Of a stretch of DNA of 6,378 bases, positions 1-6,327 are shown piece after piece. The translations under genes were made by a program, and so were the position numbers. Each line of letters opens with the position of its first letter. Position 1 is the first letter of the stretch. Source of the stretch: Clostridia bacterium (GTDB lineage: Bacteria; Bacillota; Clostridia; Oscillospirales; CAG-272); NCBI GenBank assembly GCA_017556845.1, contig JAFYMA010000054.1:1-6378 (forward strand), written 5' to 3'. Below the pieces are notes generated by a model. The model was not told the origin of the DNA. It ran no database searches and was given only the letters and a program-made list of their open reading frames with translations.

Positions 1-60
1 AGGTAGAGCACTTGACTTTTAATCAAGGTGTCCGGAGTTCGACTCTCCGATGGATCACCA
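1..60 (+). tRNA. tRNA-Lys (anticodon UUU), 5' end outside window
   Basis: This is the 3' part of a lysine tRNA, cut by the left edge of the window inside the D arm (the AGGTAGAGC of the D loop and stem is visible). The anticodon stem is 11-15 paired with 23-27, enclosing a 7-base loop CTTTTAA whose central TTT (18-20) is the anticodon. The T arm is CGGAG/CTCCG around the loop TTCGACT. The 3' acceptor strand ATGGATC is followed by discriminator A and an encoded CCA at 58-60. The missing 5' acceptor strand should read about GATCCAT. A terminator follows directly, so this is the last or only tRNA of its transcript. Confidence 0.95.
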
Positions 61-92
61 AAGGCTTACGGCATACCGCTGTGAGCCTTTTT
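61..92 (+). terminator. Rho-independent terminator after tRNA-Lys
   Basis: Positions 61-72 pair without interruption with 78-89, a 12-bp stem with two G-T wobbles, around a 5-base loop (73-77). The stem runs into a T tract ending at 92. It begins on the base after the tRNA CCA, so it ends the tRNA transcript and separates it from the hydrolase gene. Confidence 0.85.
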
Positions 93-110
93 CGTTTATT
101 ATTTCTTATT

Positions 111-118
111 AAGGAGAG
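111..118 (+). promoter_or_regulatory. Ribosome binding site that fixes the hydrolase start
   Basis: AAGGAGAG lies 10 bases before the ATG at 129. The reading frame is open back to an ATG at 12, but that codon lies inside the tRNA and the extension reads through the terminator stem, so the start at 129 is the credible one. A TATTAT at 97-102 could serve as a -10 element, but no convincing -35 lies upstream of it. Confidence 0.8.
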
Positions 119-128
119 AAAAATAAAG

Positions 129-1247
129 ATGAAAAAGCTCAATGTTGAAAAGCTGAAAAGAACGGTTGATGCAAGGATAAAAGATGACGTTGATTCCTGC
201 CGTGTGGGTGCATGTGCCGTTCGTGTTGTACAAAGCGGCAAAACCGTATACGAGTTTTTCAACGGTGCTGACAGCTGCTCCGTTTTCCGTCTTGCTTCAA
301 TGACTAAGCCGATAACAGCCGCAGCCGTTCTTATACAGGCATCAAAAGGTATCATTGATATTTACGATGACGTTTCAAAATATATTCCCTCTTTTAAGGA
401 TATGGGCGTCGGCAAGGTGGAAAACGGCTCTGCGGTATTTGATTTCAAAGCGAAAACGCCTATAAAAATATTTCATCTTCTGACGCATACGAGCGGACTT
501 GGGTGTATGAACGTCGGTGCGTTACAGCACAGTAAAATGACGCCTGAACGATCATCGTCCTTAAGATCTGTGGTCGATTTTTATTCAGAAACACTTCTTG
601 ACTTTGAGCCGTATACGATGCAGTATTACAGTCCGGGAGCAGCGTTTGACGTGCTTGCGCGGATAGTGGAGCTGACGAGCGGAAAAAGCTATGACAGATT
701 TTTAAATGATGAAATATTCACACCGTTAAAAATGAGCGATACGACGTTTTCACCGACTGCGGAGCAATGGAAACGCTGCGTTCCCATGCACGACAGAATT
801 AATGAAAAAAGCGTTATTTCACCGACGGTTGACGGCTGTGTCTTTGAAAGCATTCCGCCGTCTGCCTTCAGCGGCGGGGCAGGTCTTGCCTCAACGCTTG
901 ACGATTATACGAACTTTGCGGAAATGCTTTTGAACTGCGGTGAGCTTGACGGTGTTAAGATACTGCCGAGCGAATACGTAGATCTTATGGCAAGTCCGCT
1001 TTTGCCGAGCCGAATCATGATGCCGCCTGTCGTCTGGGGACTGGGCGTGAGAGTTATAAGCGATAACTCTTACAAGGCCTTAGGACAGGGCTGCTACGGC
1101 TGGAGCGGTGCTTACGGCACGCATTTCTGGGTAGATCCGCAAAATGAAATAGTCGCCGTTTATATGAAAAACTCACGGTACGACGGCGGAGCAGGTGCAG
1201 TTACCGCATACAATTTTGAGCTTGACGTAACAGCCTGCCTTGAGTAA
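129..1247 (+). CDS. Serine beta-lactamase-fold hydrolase (class C / EstB-like family, COG1680)
   Basis: A 372-residue protein of the beta-lactamase/penicillin-binding-protein-like family (PF00144), which includes class C beta-lactamases, DD-peptidases and family VIII esterases. The SxxK motif is S57-M-T-K60 in FRLASMTKP, giving the nucleophile Ser57 and Lys60. The family signature HLLTHTSGL is at 116-124. The second motif reads Y167-S-P169 instead of Y-x-N; the Tyr is the likely general base. The third-motif region is GWSGAYGTHFWVDP (324-337), as in esterase-type members. There is no signal peptide or membrane segment, so it should be cytoplasmic, which argues against a role in beta-lactam defence or wall remodelling and favours a small ester or amide substrate. 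The length is complete for the family. It stands alone between two terminators. The substrate cannot be told from sequence. Confidence 0.9.
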   Translation: MKKLNVEKLKRTVDARIKDDVDSCRVGACAVRVVQSGKTVYEFFNGADSCSVFRLASMTKPITAAAVLIQASKGIIDIYDDVSKYIPSFKDMGVGKVENGSAVFDFKAKTPIKIFHLLTHTSGLGCMNVGALQHSKMTPERSSSLRSVVDFYSETLLDFEPYTMQYYSPGAAFDVLARIVELTSGKSYDRFLNDEIFTPLKMSDTTFSPTAEQWKRCVPMHDRINEKSVISPTVDGCVFESIPPSAFSGGAGLASTLDDYTNFAEMLLNCGELDGVKILPSEYVDLMASPLLPSRIMMPPVVWGLGVRVISDNSYKALGQGCYGWSGAYGTHFWVDPQNEIVAVYMKNSRYDGGAGAVTAYNFELDVTACLE

Positions 1248-1257
1248 ACATAAAAAT

Positions 1258-1298
1258 GTATGCCCGTATTTCTAAAAAAAGAAATGCGGGCATATTTT
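1258..1298 (+). terminator. Rho-independent terminator of the hydrolase gene
   Basis: Positions 1259-1273 pair with 1280-1294 in a 15-bp stem with one G-T wobble, around a loop of six A's (1274-1279), followed by TTTT at 1295-1298. It begins about ten bases after the stop codon. A run of A's just left of the stem means it could also work weakly on the opposite strand, against convergent transcription. Confidence 0.9.
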
Positions 1299-1325
1299 CA
1301 TATATGACAATATATCTTCACGCAG

Positions 1326-1349
1326 GGATATGCGAACGTTTGCATATCC
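1326..1349. repeat. Near-perfect 24-bp palindrome in the convergent gap
   Basis: The arms GGATATGC (1326-1333) and GCATATCC (1342-1349) are perfect inverse complements. The centre contains the self-complementary AACGTT (1335-1340). Only the pair 1334/1341 breaks full dyad symmetry. No T tract follows, so it does not look like a terminator. The rest of 1299-1465 shows no gene, promoter or RNA that I can recognise. Confidence 0.55.
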
Positions 1350-1465
1350 GTTGCTTGATTACATACAGATCTATAAAACGTTTTTGCCGTTACAACTCAA
1401 AATGCTTTATTTTCTTTTCGGATCTATCAATACGGTTTCACATTGTATATGCTTTATTGCAAAAC

Positions 1466-1500
1466 AAAAATGCTTTTCGTTTTCCGAAAAGCATTTTTTT
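1466..1500 (-). terminator. Bidirectional terminator, end of the minus-strand operon
   Basis: Positions 1466-1479 (five A's then TGCTTTTCG) pair perfectly with 1485-1498 around a 5-base loop, with T's continuing to 1500. The stem is a full palindrome flanked by A's on the left and T's on the right, so it can terminate in both directions. It lies four bases past the stop codon of the dockerin-like gene. On the minus strand the stem is followed by a T-rich tract. Confidence 0.88.
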
Positions 1501-1504
1501 AATA

Positions 1505-2380
1505 TTATGCGTCTTTTTTGTATTCTGCACAGCCGCTTACGTAATTGGATATTTCAAGAGCAAGTCTTATATCGAGCTTTTCAAATTCTCCGAAGCGTGC
1601 CGCTTTTTCATACGCTACATCTGCAAAGGCATCGCCTGCACACGCATCGACTATTCTTTTTACATCGTCACGGTTTATATCACCGTCTCCCGTAACGTCA
1701 CCGAATATTACTATGTAAAACTCGCTCGTACCTGCCTGCACACGCATTCCCGTCGCTATATTCTGATCATCTGCAACAGCAGCACCATCACGGTATACCG
1801 TCACCTGCGATGCGTCCGTTTCGGCAAAGCTTGCAAACATACTTCTGATATCCGATATTTTTGTACCGATCTGTATGCCCTTGACAAAGCTCTTACCCGT
1901 TTCTTCATCCTGCTCAACATCGAGCATGGTTTTATATACAGTGACCTCGATAGTACATTCAAGATCCTCGAACGATGCAGTTACAGTAGCCTCACCGACA
2001 CCGATCGCGGTTATCACACCGTTTTCGTCTACCGTTGCAACGGAGTCATTGTTCGTCGTATAGATCACAGTTATCGTGGATATATCAAAGCCCTCGGGCG
2101 TTACTATAAGTGTAGTTGCATACGTTTCGCCCAAAAGTATCTCGCACGTATCATTTTTAAACGACATACCGTCAAGAATCGGATTTTCAGGGGGATCTAC
2201 CGTTCCGCTTTCCGTAGTGCTTTCGCTGTCTGATCCGGTAGTATTTTCATCGTTTGTGGTATTTTCCGCTGTATTGCCTTCCGTTGTGTCCTCACCTACC
2301 GCAATAACGGAAAAAGTGAACGTAAGCAGTATACAAACGGACAACAGAACGGAACATATATGCTTCAATATACTGTTCAT
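1505..2380 (-). CDS. Secreted Ig-like (BIG2) protein with C-terminal dockerin-like module
   Basis: A 291-residue exported protein. Residues 1-28 form a signal peptide (MNSILKHI, a hydrophobic core, cleavage likely near VIA/VGED). Residues 29-66 are a Thr/Glu/Asn/Ser-rich linker. Residues 70-149 match the bacterial Ig-like group 2 fold, with the signature VATVDENGVITAIGVGEATV. Residues about 168-225 resemble the domain that often precedes dockerin repeats in Clostridia (ATGMRVQAG, then a strand FYIVIFGD). Residues 227-243 hold a good dockerin calcium loop, DVTGDGDINRDD. The second repeat, about 260-283, keeps the helix (LALEISNYVSG) but has lost the acidic loop residues. There is no sortase motif, SLH domain or membrane anchor, so it needs a partner to stay on the cell. 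That partner could be the cohesin-like protein encoded 30 bases upstream. The dockerin assignment is moderately sure; a plain surface Ig protein is the alternative. Confidence 0.85.
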   Translation of the reverse strand: MNSILKHICSVLLSVCILLTFTFSVIAVGEDTTEGNTAENTTNDENTTGSDSESTTESGTVDPPENPILDGMSFKNDTCEILLGETYATTLIVTPEGFDISTITVIYTTNNDSVATVDENGVITAIGVGEATVTASFEDLECTIEVTVYKTMLDVEQDEETGKSFVKGIQIGTKISDIRSMFASFAETDASQVTVYRDGAAVADDQNIATGMRVQAGTSEFYIVIFGDVTGDGDINRDDVKRIVDACAGDAFADVAYEKAARFGEFEKLDIRLALEISNYVSGCAEYKKDA

Positions 2381-2386
2381 AAACAA

Positions 2387-2395
2387 CTCTCCTTT
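2387..2395 (-). promoter_or_regulatory. Ribosome binding site that fixes the dockerin-like gene start
   Basis: On the minus strand AAAGGAGAG lies six bases before the ATG at 2380-2378. An in-frame TTG at 2386 would sit directly against this site, too close for initiation, so the ATG giving MNSILK is chosen. Confidence 0.8.
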
Positions 2396-2410
2396 CTCAA
2401 TACTCCGACG

Positions 2411-4216
2411 TCATTTCTTACTGTCATCATTACTGATAAAGTCATCGTCATCGTAGTCGAATGCAGCAACCGTAGGCTGTTGCATATCATCGTCATCGTC
2501 ATCATCGTCATCATAGTAATAGTCTTCATCTTCCTTTTTGCGTTTGATGTATACTACTATGAAATACGTACATCCTGCAAGAACCGAAACTAAAATGATG
2601 ACCGCAATTATCCATCCGACGATTTTAAACGTGCTTGCTCCGTTATTCTTATCATCATTCTTATCACCGCTTTGCGTTGAAGGTGCTGTATCAACGGGTG
2701 TAGTCGAAGGCGTTGTTTCAATACCGCCGGATATTTCGGACATACGCTGTACAATAGAATTATACTTGCTCGTTATATCGGCAAATACCATAGGGCTGAA
2801 CTGCGAGGAAAGCGTTGCATATCTGCTTTTGAGATCCGCTACGGTCGATGCATCCTTGACCGTAAGGGCATAGGGATCTATTCCGTTGACCTCATTTTTG
2901 AAGGCATTGAGGTTTTCGTTTGAAACGTATTCGGCAGTAAACGTGCCGATCACCTCGTCTGCGACCTTTACCTCGACATTGACAGTTCCGATAACGTCCT
3001 TCATATATTCGCCAAGCATAGATGAATCTACCGTTCTGTCCTCCTGTGTGCCGTCCGAATACATTACCGTAACAACGATACCTGCAGGATCGACTGCGTA
3101 GCCGACAGGTGTTTTGGGATATGTGAGTACAGAGCCGGGCTTGATCACCGCCGTATGAATGGAAACGTTTTTAACGTTGACCATCATCGTCGTGTTGTAG
3201 TTATTCATATAAGTTACTATAAGAGCCTGCTCACCGGGCATAGCCTTATCGTAGCCCGAAACGCTGATGTGGGAGTCTGTAAGGGGTATATACGATATAC
3301 CGTTTTCTTCTTCGTAGGGGCTTTCGTCCATATACTGTACGATAAGCTCACCCTTTGAAAGATTGAGATTTTCATTCAATGCGTATTCTTTAACGTACGA
3401 TCCGGTTTTAAGCGATATGGACTTTATCTCACGGTTGACGGTGAACTGATGTGTTACCTCAGCGCCGTTTGCGTTGAATACCATAACGTAAGTGCCGTTT
3501 TCCTTTGCGTAAAACGGATTCAATACGGCAACGGGCTCACCGCCCTCGTATGTCACTTGTGCAGTAGCGGTGTTGTTGAATTCGACCTTTACCATCTTAT
3601 CGTATACCGCTTCGTTAGTGCCGCTTTCGTTAAAGAGTATATCAGGGCGTACAACGTATGCCTTGACATCCTGCGTTATCGGTGTCTTACAAGTTACCTC
3701 GTTAGTTGTATTTCTCGTATGGCTATCGTAGATGTTGCATTTTGTTATTTCAAATTCAGCCTTTTTATCACGGGCAAGATCTTCTCTTACCTTCAGCTTG
3801 AATCTGAAAAGAATGAATCTGCTTATATTTTCACGGGGCAGATAAGTGCCTTTATCGTTAGCATAGCAGTAATTCATATCTATTTGATCTTCACCGCTTG
3901 CCTCTATACGCAAAATATCGCCGTTATTTACCGTCAGCGTATTTCTCTCAATAGAGTCTGCAACAAGCTCGAACACGGACGTATCGAACTTTACAGACAG
4001 CTCCATAGCTGACACCTTCGGCGTCATTGTAGCGTAGTTGCCAAGCTCTACGGTAACGAGTATCGTGTCGCCCTTCTGCGGGCTTGCAGACGAAACAGAT
4101 ACCTTTATCTGAGCCTTATCCTTTTCGGCTACCGCAAGCGTCGGTATCTGTATGACCGACATCACGGTCACTATCGCAAGGATAAAAGTCAAAAGCTTTG
4201 TTAATTTCTTTTTCAT
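2411..4216 (-). CDS. Membrane-anchored cohesin-like / Ig-like surface protein with poly-Asp cytoplasmic tail
   Basis: A 601-residue type I membrane protein. Residues 1-30 are a signal peptide. Residues 36-188 fit a cohesin domain: KGDTILVTVEL, then AMELSVKFDTSVFELV, then FILFRFKLKV and a final sheet strand. Residues 191-261 look like another small beta domain. Residues 263-350 and 352-431 resemble bacterial Ig-like group 3 domains (YALNENLNLSKGELIVQY; VVTVMYSDGTQEDRTV). Residues 433-496 are predicted helical, followed by a Thr/Pro/Ser linker (500-515) and a transmembrane helix at about 530-556. KRKK at 558-561 fits a cytoplasmic C-terminus. The tail has nine consecutive Asp (569-577) and a second acidic cluster (587-592). 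It starts 20 bases after the methyltransferase stop, with AGAGG six bases before its ATG. Known cohesins bind dockerins, and the next gene encodes a dockerin-like module. The cohesin call rests on pattern; a carbohydrate-binding beta-sandwich is the alternative. Confidence 0.87.
   Translation of the reverse strand: MKKKLTKLLTFILAIVTVMSVIQIPTLAVAEKDKAQIKVSVSSASPQKGDTILVTVELGNYATMTPKVSAMELSVKFDTSVFELVADSIERNTLTVNNGDILRIEASGEDQIDMNYCYANDKGTYLPRENISRFILFRFKLKVREDLARDKKAEFEITKCNIYDSHTRNTTNEVTCKTPITQDVKAYVVRPDILFNESGTNEAVYDKMVKVEFNNTATAQVTYEGGEPVAVLNPFYAKENGTYVMVFNANGAEVTHQFTVNREIKSISLKTGSYVKEYALNENLNLSKGELIVQYMDESPYEEENGISYIPLTDSHISVSGYDKAMPGEQALIVTYMNNYNTTMMVNVKNVSIHTAVIKPGSVLTYPKTPVGYAVDPAGIVVTVMYSDGTQEDRTVDSSMLGEYMKDVIGTVNVEVKVADEVIGTFTAEYVSNENLNAFKNEVNGIDPYALTVKDASTVADLKSRYATLSSQFSPMVFADITSKYNSIVQRMSEISGGIETTPSTTPVDTAPSTQSGDKNDDKNNGASTFKIVGWIIAVIILVSVLAGCTYFIVVYIKRKKEDEDYYYDDDDDDDDDMQQPTVAAFDYDDDDFISNDDSKK
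2486..2512 (-). repeat. Asp-codon (GAT/GAC) triplet run
   Basis: Nine Asp codons in a row, mixed GAT and GAC, encode the acidic stretch in the cytoplasmic tail of the cohesin-like protein. On the plus strand it reads as ATC/GTC triplets. Slippage here would change tail length in whole residues without breaking the frame, though the mixed codons make slippage less likely than in a pure repeat. Confidence 0.8.
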
Positions 4217-4236
4217 ACTTTACCTCTTATAAAAAA

Positions 4237-5310
4237 TCATTTGGTCAAATACATACAAACGTCCCACGCGGGAATATAAAGCGGTCTTCTGACCCTTATG
4301 TGCGGATGATCGTACATTGAATACGCCTTTGGAATAAGCGTAAACATATCACTCGGACGGTGATACAGCGACACTGAAAGATCGGGAGCATAACGGCTTA
4401 TCGTTTTTTCAGCACCGTCAAGAGCAGATAGCTCAGATCCCTCAACGTCAAGCTTTATCATATCCGTTTTTTCACCGTTCAATATCTTATCGACCGTTGC
4501 CATACGCACCTGTTTAGTTTTTGCACCCGTTGCATTTTCTGCAAAAAGCGAGGTGTTTCGGTTGCCCTTTTCAAAAACATCGACCGTGCCGTCAAAGCCG
4601 CCAAGTGCCGCATTCACGGCAATTAACTCTGTATTCGGCGGCAAAGCTGACTGCGTAAGCTTTCTGAAGCTTCTGCTGTCAGGCTCAAATGCATATATTT
4701 TGCGTAAATTCGGACAAACGCTTGCCATAAATCTCACGCTGTCTCCGTTATACGCACCGCCGTCAACATAGGAAATATAATTATAGCACTTCAATTCCTG
4801 TTTTGCAACATCAAATTGCGAATTTTGTGAAAAATCAATATATTTGAGTTTACCCGACAGTTTGAAATTAAGCACTTCGTCAAATACGTTTTTCGACTCT
4901 TCATCGCACAAAAGGCTTCGCGCGTAATCAAATTCATCCTTATGCTCCACGTAATATCCGTATGTAAAAAGCTCATCCGGACATACGGGAAGATCCGGCG
5001 CATAAAGCTCGTATTCACGGTCAATATTGCGTATATTCCGTATCACGTCGGGAAGCTGCGTACCGAACGAAACGAGTACGATGAATCCGTCCTTATATTT
5101 TTCACGCACATCGCTGAATGAAAGCACCGTCTTTCCATGGAAGCTCTGCCCTCTGACAAATCCGTCAGAGGCAAAAAAGTCATCTGCGTGTCTTCCGATC
5201 CTTTCAAGTGCCAAAAGCAGCTTATCCGCGCCGTCACCCATTCCGTATACAGCTATCGGCTTATCGCTATACGATAAATAATGCCATAAGTCATTCTTTT
5301 CTTCTATCAT
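4237..5310 (-). CDS. FkbM-family SAM-dependent methyltransferase with N-terminal Rossmann-like domain
   Basis: A 357-residue soluble protein. Residues 1-110 form a Rossmann-like domain (IAVYGMGDGADKLLLAL at 19-35, then alternating strands and helices such as DGFIVLVSFG), of the kind often joined to FkbM enzymes in Clostridia. Residues 175-357 are the FkbM methyltransferase: SAM-binding loop YVDGGAYNGDS (181-191), the acidic FEPD (208-211) after the next strand, and the family motif DMIKLDVEGSELSALDGAE (283-301), followed by PDLSVSLYHRPSD (309-321). FkbM enzymes are O-methyltransferases; many act on sugars of surface glycans or on natural products, but the substrate here is unknown. The ATG at 5310 has GGAGG five bases upstream. 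It is the first gene of a probable operon with the cohesin-like and dockerin-like genes, so a modification linked to the cell surface is plausible but unproven. Confidence 0.9.
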   Translation of the reverse strand: MIEEKNDLWHYLSYSDKPIAVYGMGDGADKLLLALERIGRHADDFFASDGFVRGQSFHGKTVLSFSDVREKYKDGFIVLVSFGTQLPDVIRNIRNIDREYELYAPDLPVCPDELFTYGYYVEHKDEFDYARSLLCDEESKNVFDEVLNFKLSGKLKYIDFSQNSQFDVAKQELKCYNYISYVDGGAYNGDSVRFMASVCPNLRKIYAFEPDSRSFRKLTQSALPPNTELIAVNAALGGFDGTVDVFEKGNRNTSLFAENATGAKTKQVRMATVDKILNGEKTDMIKLDVEGSELSALDGAEKTISRYAPDLSVSLYHRPSDMFTLIPKAYSMYDHPHIRVRRPLYIPAWDVCMYLTK

Positions 5311-5333
5311 ACCGTCCTCCGACTGTTTGATGT

Positions 5334-5339
5334 ATTATA
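5334..5339 (-). promoter_or_regulatory. -10 element of the leftward operon promoter
   Basis: The minus strand reads a perfect TATAAT here. Transcription would begin near 5326-5327, giving a leader of about 16 bases that contains only the ribosome binding site GGAGG before the ATG at 5310. The -35 region, near 5357-5362, matches the consensus poorly, so an activator may be needed or the promoter may be weak. Confidence 0.6.
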
Positions 5340-5436
5340 AACCACATTTATTAAGTCGGTATAAAAACATTTAAAATATTTCTGCCCTTGTCCTTGGCGA
5401 TGTAACAGAAAATTTAAACATATTGCTCTGTTTGTC

Positions 5437-5465
5437 TTGAAATATGAAAGAATTTGTGATAATAT
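5437..5465 (+). promoter_or_regulatory. Sigma-A-type promoter of the DivIVA-like gene
   Basis: TTGAAA (5437-5442) and TAATAT (5460-5465) are separated by exactly 17 bases, and TG at 5457-5458 gives an extended -10. The start point is expected near 5471-5473. The ribosome binding site AGGGGG (5503-5508) lies eight bases before the ATG at 5517. Confidence 0.75.
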
Positions 5466-5467
5466 AG

Positions 5468-5485
5468 TATTATTGATCAATAATA
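5468..5485. promoter_or_regulatory. Perfect 18-bp palindrome at the transcription start, possible operator
   Basis: The sequence from 5468 to 5485 is identical to its own reverse complement, centred on TTGATCAA. It begins three bases after the -10 element and covers the predicted start point of the DivIVA-like gene. A dimeric repressor bound here would block that promoter. It could also be a chance AT-rich dyad. Confidence 0.5.
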
Positions 5486-5516
5486 TTGCATTAAATAAGA
5501 ATAGGGGGCTTTCCGA

Positions 5517-6275
5517 ATGGCAGACAGCACCAAACTGTTCAGAACGTCGGTGAACGGATTCAACAAAAGCGACGTGACCTCTTACATTGAAAAAATGAAT
5601 TTCGATTTCAAAAAGGAAACGGAGCGTCTGAACGGTGAATTGGCAGAAAAAGAAAGATTGCTGAAGGACAGCGAAGAAAAAAACAAAGAATATACAGCTA
5701 ACGCCGATGATGCAAAGCGTTTGCAGTCATTGCTGGATCAGGCAGAGCAAAAGATCGCACTTCTTGAAAAAAAGCTTGCCGAAAGCGAAGAGCTTATAAA
5801 CGCCCAGAACGACGCACTTGACTCCTTGTGCGAGGAAAATGAATCGCTGAAAGATTCAAGCACTAAATCGGACGACGCGCAAGCTGATGGGCAGATAGCT
5901 GAAAAGGCTCGCTTGTATGACGAAATGTCGTCAAAGATCGGACAGATACTCATAGATGCGAACCGCAATGCAGACGCTATTCTGACAGATGCAAGACACT
6001 GTGCGGATACTATAATAGAGGATGCAAACAAGCGTGCAGGCGAGACGGTATACAACGCATCAAAGCGCTCTGAGGCAATATACGCCGAGGCGATACGCAA
6101 ATCAGAGCTTTTCAAAAGCGAATATATCGCACTGTTTGAGTCTTGCTCAATGCAGATAAATTCAGCCTTTGACGCTTTATCGTCAGCCGTACACGAAAGC
6201 AAGGAATGCCTTGCAGACAAGGCAAACGGAGTAGGGTCGGTGTTCGGCAAAGGCGAAGACGAAAGTAACGCGTGA
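5517..6275 (+). CDS. DivIVA-like coiled-coil protein (cell division / pole organisation)
   Basis: A 252-residue soluble, mostly helical protein. Residues 7-31 (LFRTSVNGFNKSDVTSYIEKM) resemble the N-terminal membrane-targeting region of DivIVA/GpsB proteins, which has the pattern F-x(3)-hydrophobic-x-G-[YF]-x(3)-[DE]-V. Residues about 32-112 form a long charged coiled coil. A short polar break follows at 113-125. Residues 137-202 contain six 11-residue repeats with Ala at most starts (see findings), like those in DivIVA tails. The region 203-235 continues as a helix, and the end is a short, flexible, acidic tail. DivIVA-type proteins form filaments at curved membrane and septa and recruit partners in Gram-positive bacteria. 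There is no signal peptide or membrane helix. It has its own promoter and diverges from the surface operon. The exact subfamily cannot be told by eye. Confidence 0.75.
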   Translation: MADSTKLFRTSVNGFNKSDVTSYIEKMNFDFKKETERLNGELAEKERLLKDSEEKNKEYTANADDAKRLQSLLDQAEQKIALLEKKLAESEELINAQNDALDSLCEENESLKDSSTKSDDAQADGQIAEKARLYDEMSSKIGQILIDANRNADAILTDARHCADTIIEDANKRAGETVYNASKRSEAIYAEAIRKSELFKSEYIALFESCSMQINSAFDALSSAVHESKECLADKANGVGSVFGKGEDESNA

Positions 6276-6327
6276 TATGCGTTTGAATAACAAATAAATT
6301 TTATAATTTTACAGGAGAACAATTATT

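Noticed and set aside
12..128. N-terminal extension of the hydrolase to an ATG inside the tRNA
   Set aside because: The extension overlaps the tRNA and its terminator and has no ribosome binding site, whereas AAGGAGAG precedes the ATG at 129.
1256..2233. Long plus-strand open frame of 325 codons
   Set aside because: It starts in the terminator stem of the hydrolase gene, runs antisense through the dockerin-like gene, has no ribosome binding site, and its product is rich in Cys, Tyr, Arg and His with no recognisable fold. The minus strand gives a signal peptide and known domains.
3449..4012. Plus-strand open frame of 187 codons
   Set aside because: It is antisense to the cohesin-like domain, lacks a ribosome binding site and resembles no protein family. 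It arises from the codon bias of the real minus-strand gene.
2411..4216. A cellulosome scaffoldin locus
   Set aside because: Only one cohesin-like domain is visible, with no cellulose-binding module, no glycoside hydrolase and no repeated cohesins in the window.
6283..6307. TTGAAT and TATAAT as a promoter for the gene at the right edge
   Set aside because: The spacer is only 13 bases and the start point would fall within the ribosome binding site.
5738..6322. Minus-strand open frame of 194 codons opposite the DivIVA-like gene
   Set aside because: Its composition (many Ser, Ala, Phe, Ile) is the antisense image of an Ala/Glu/Lys-rich coiled coil; the plus-strand gene has a strong promoter, ribosome binding site and family motif.
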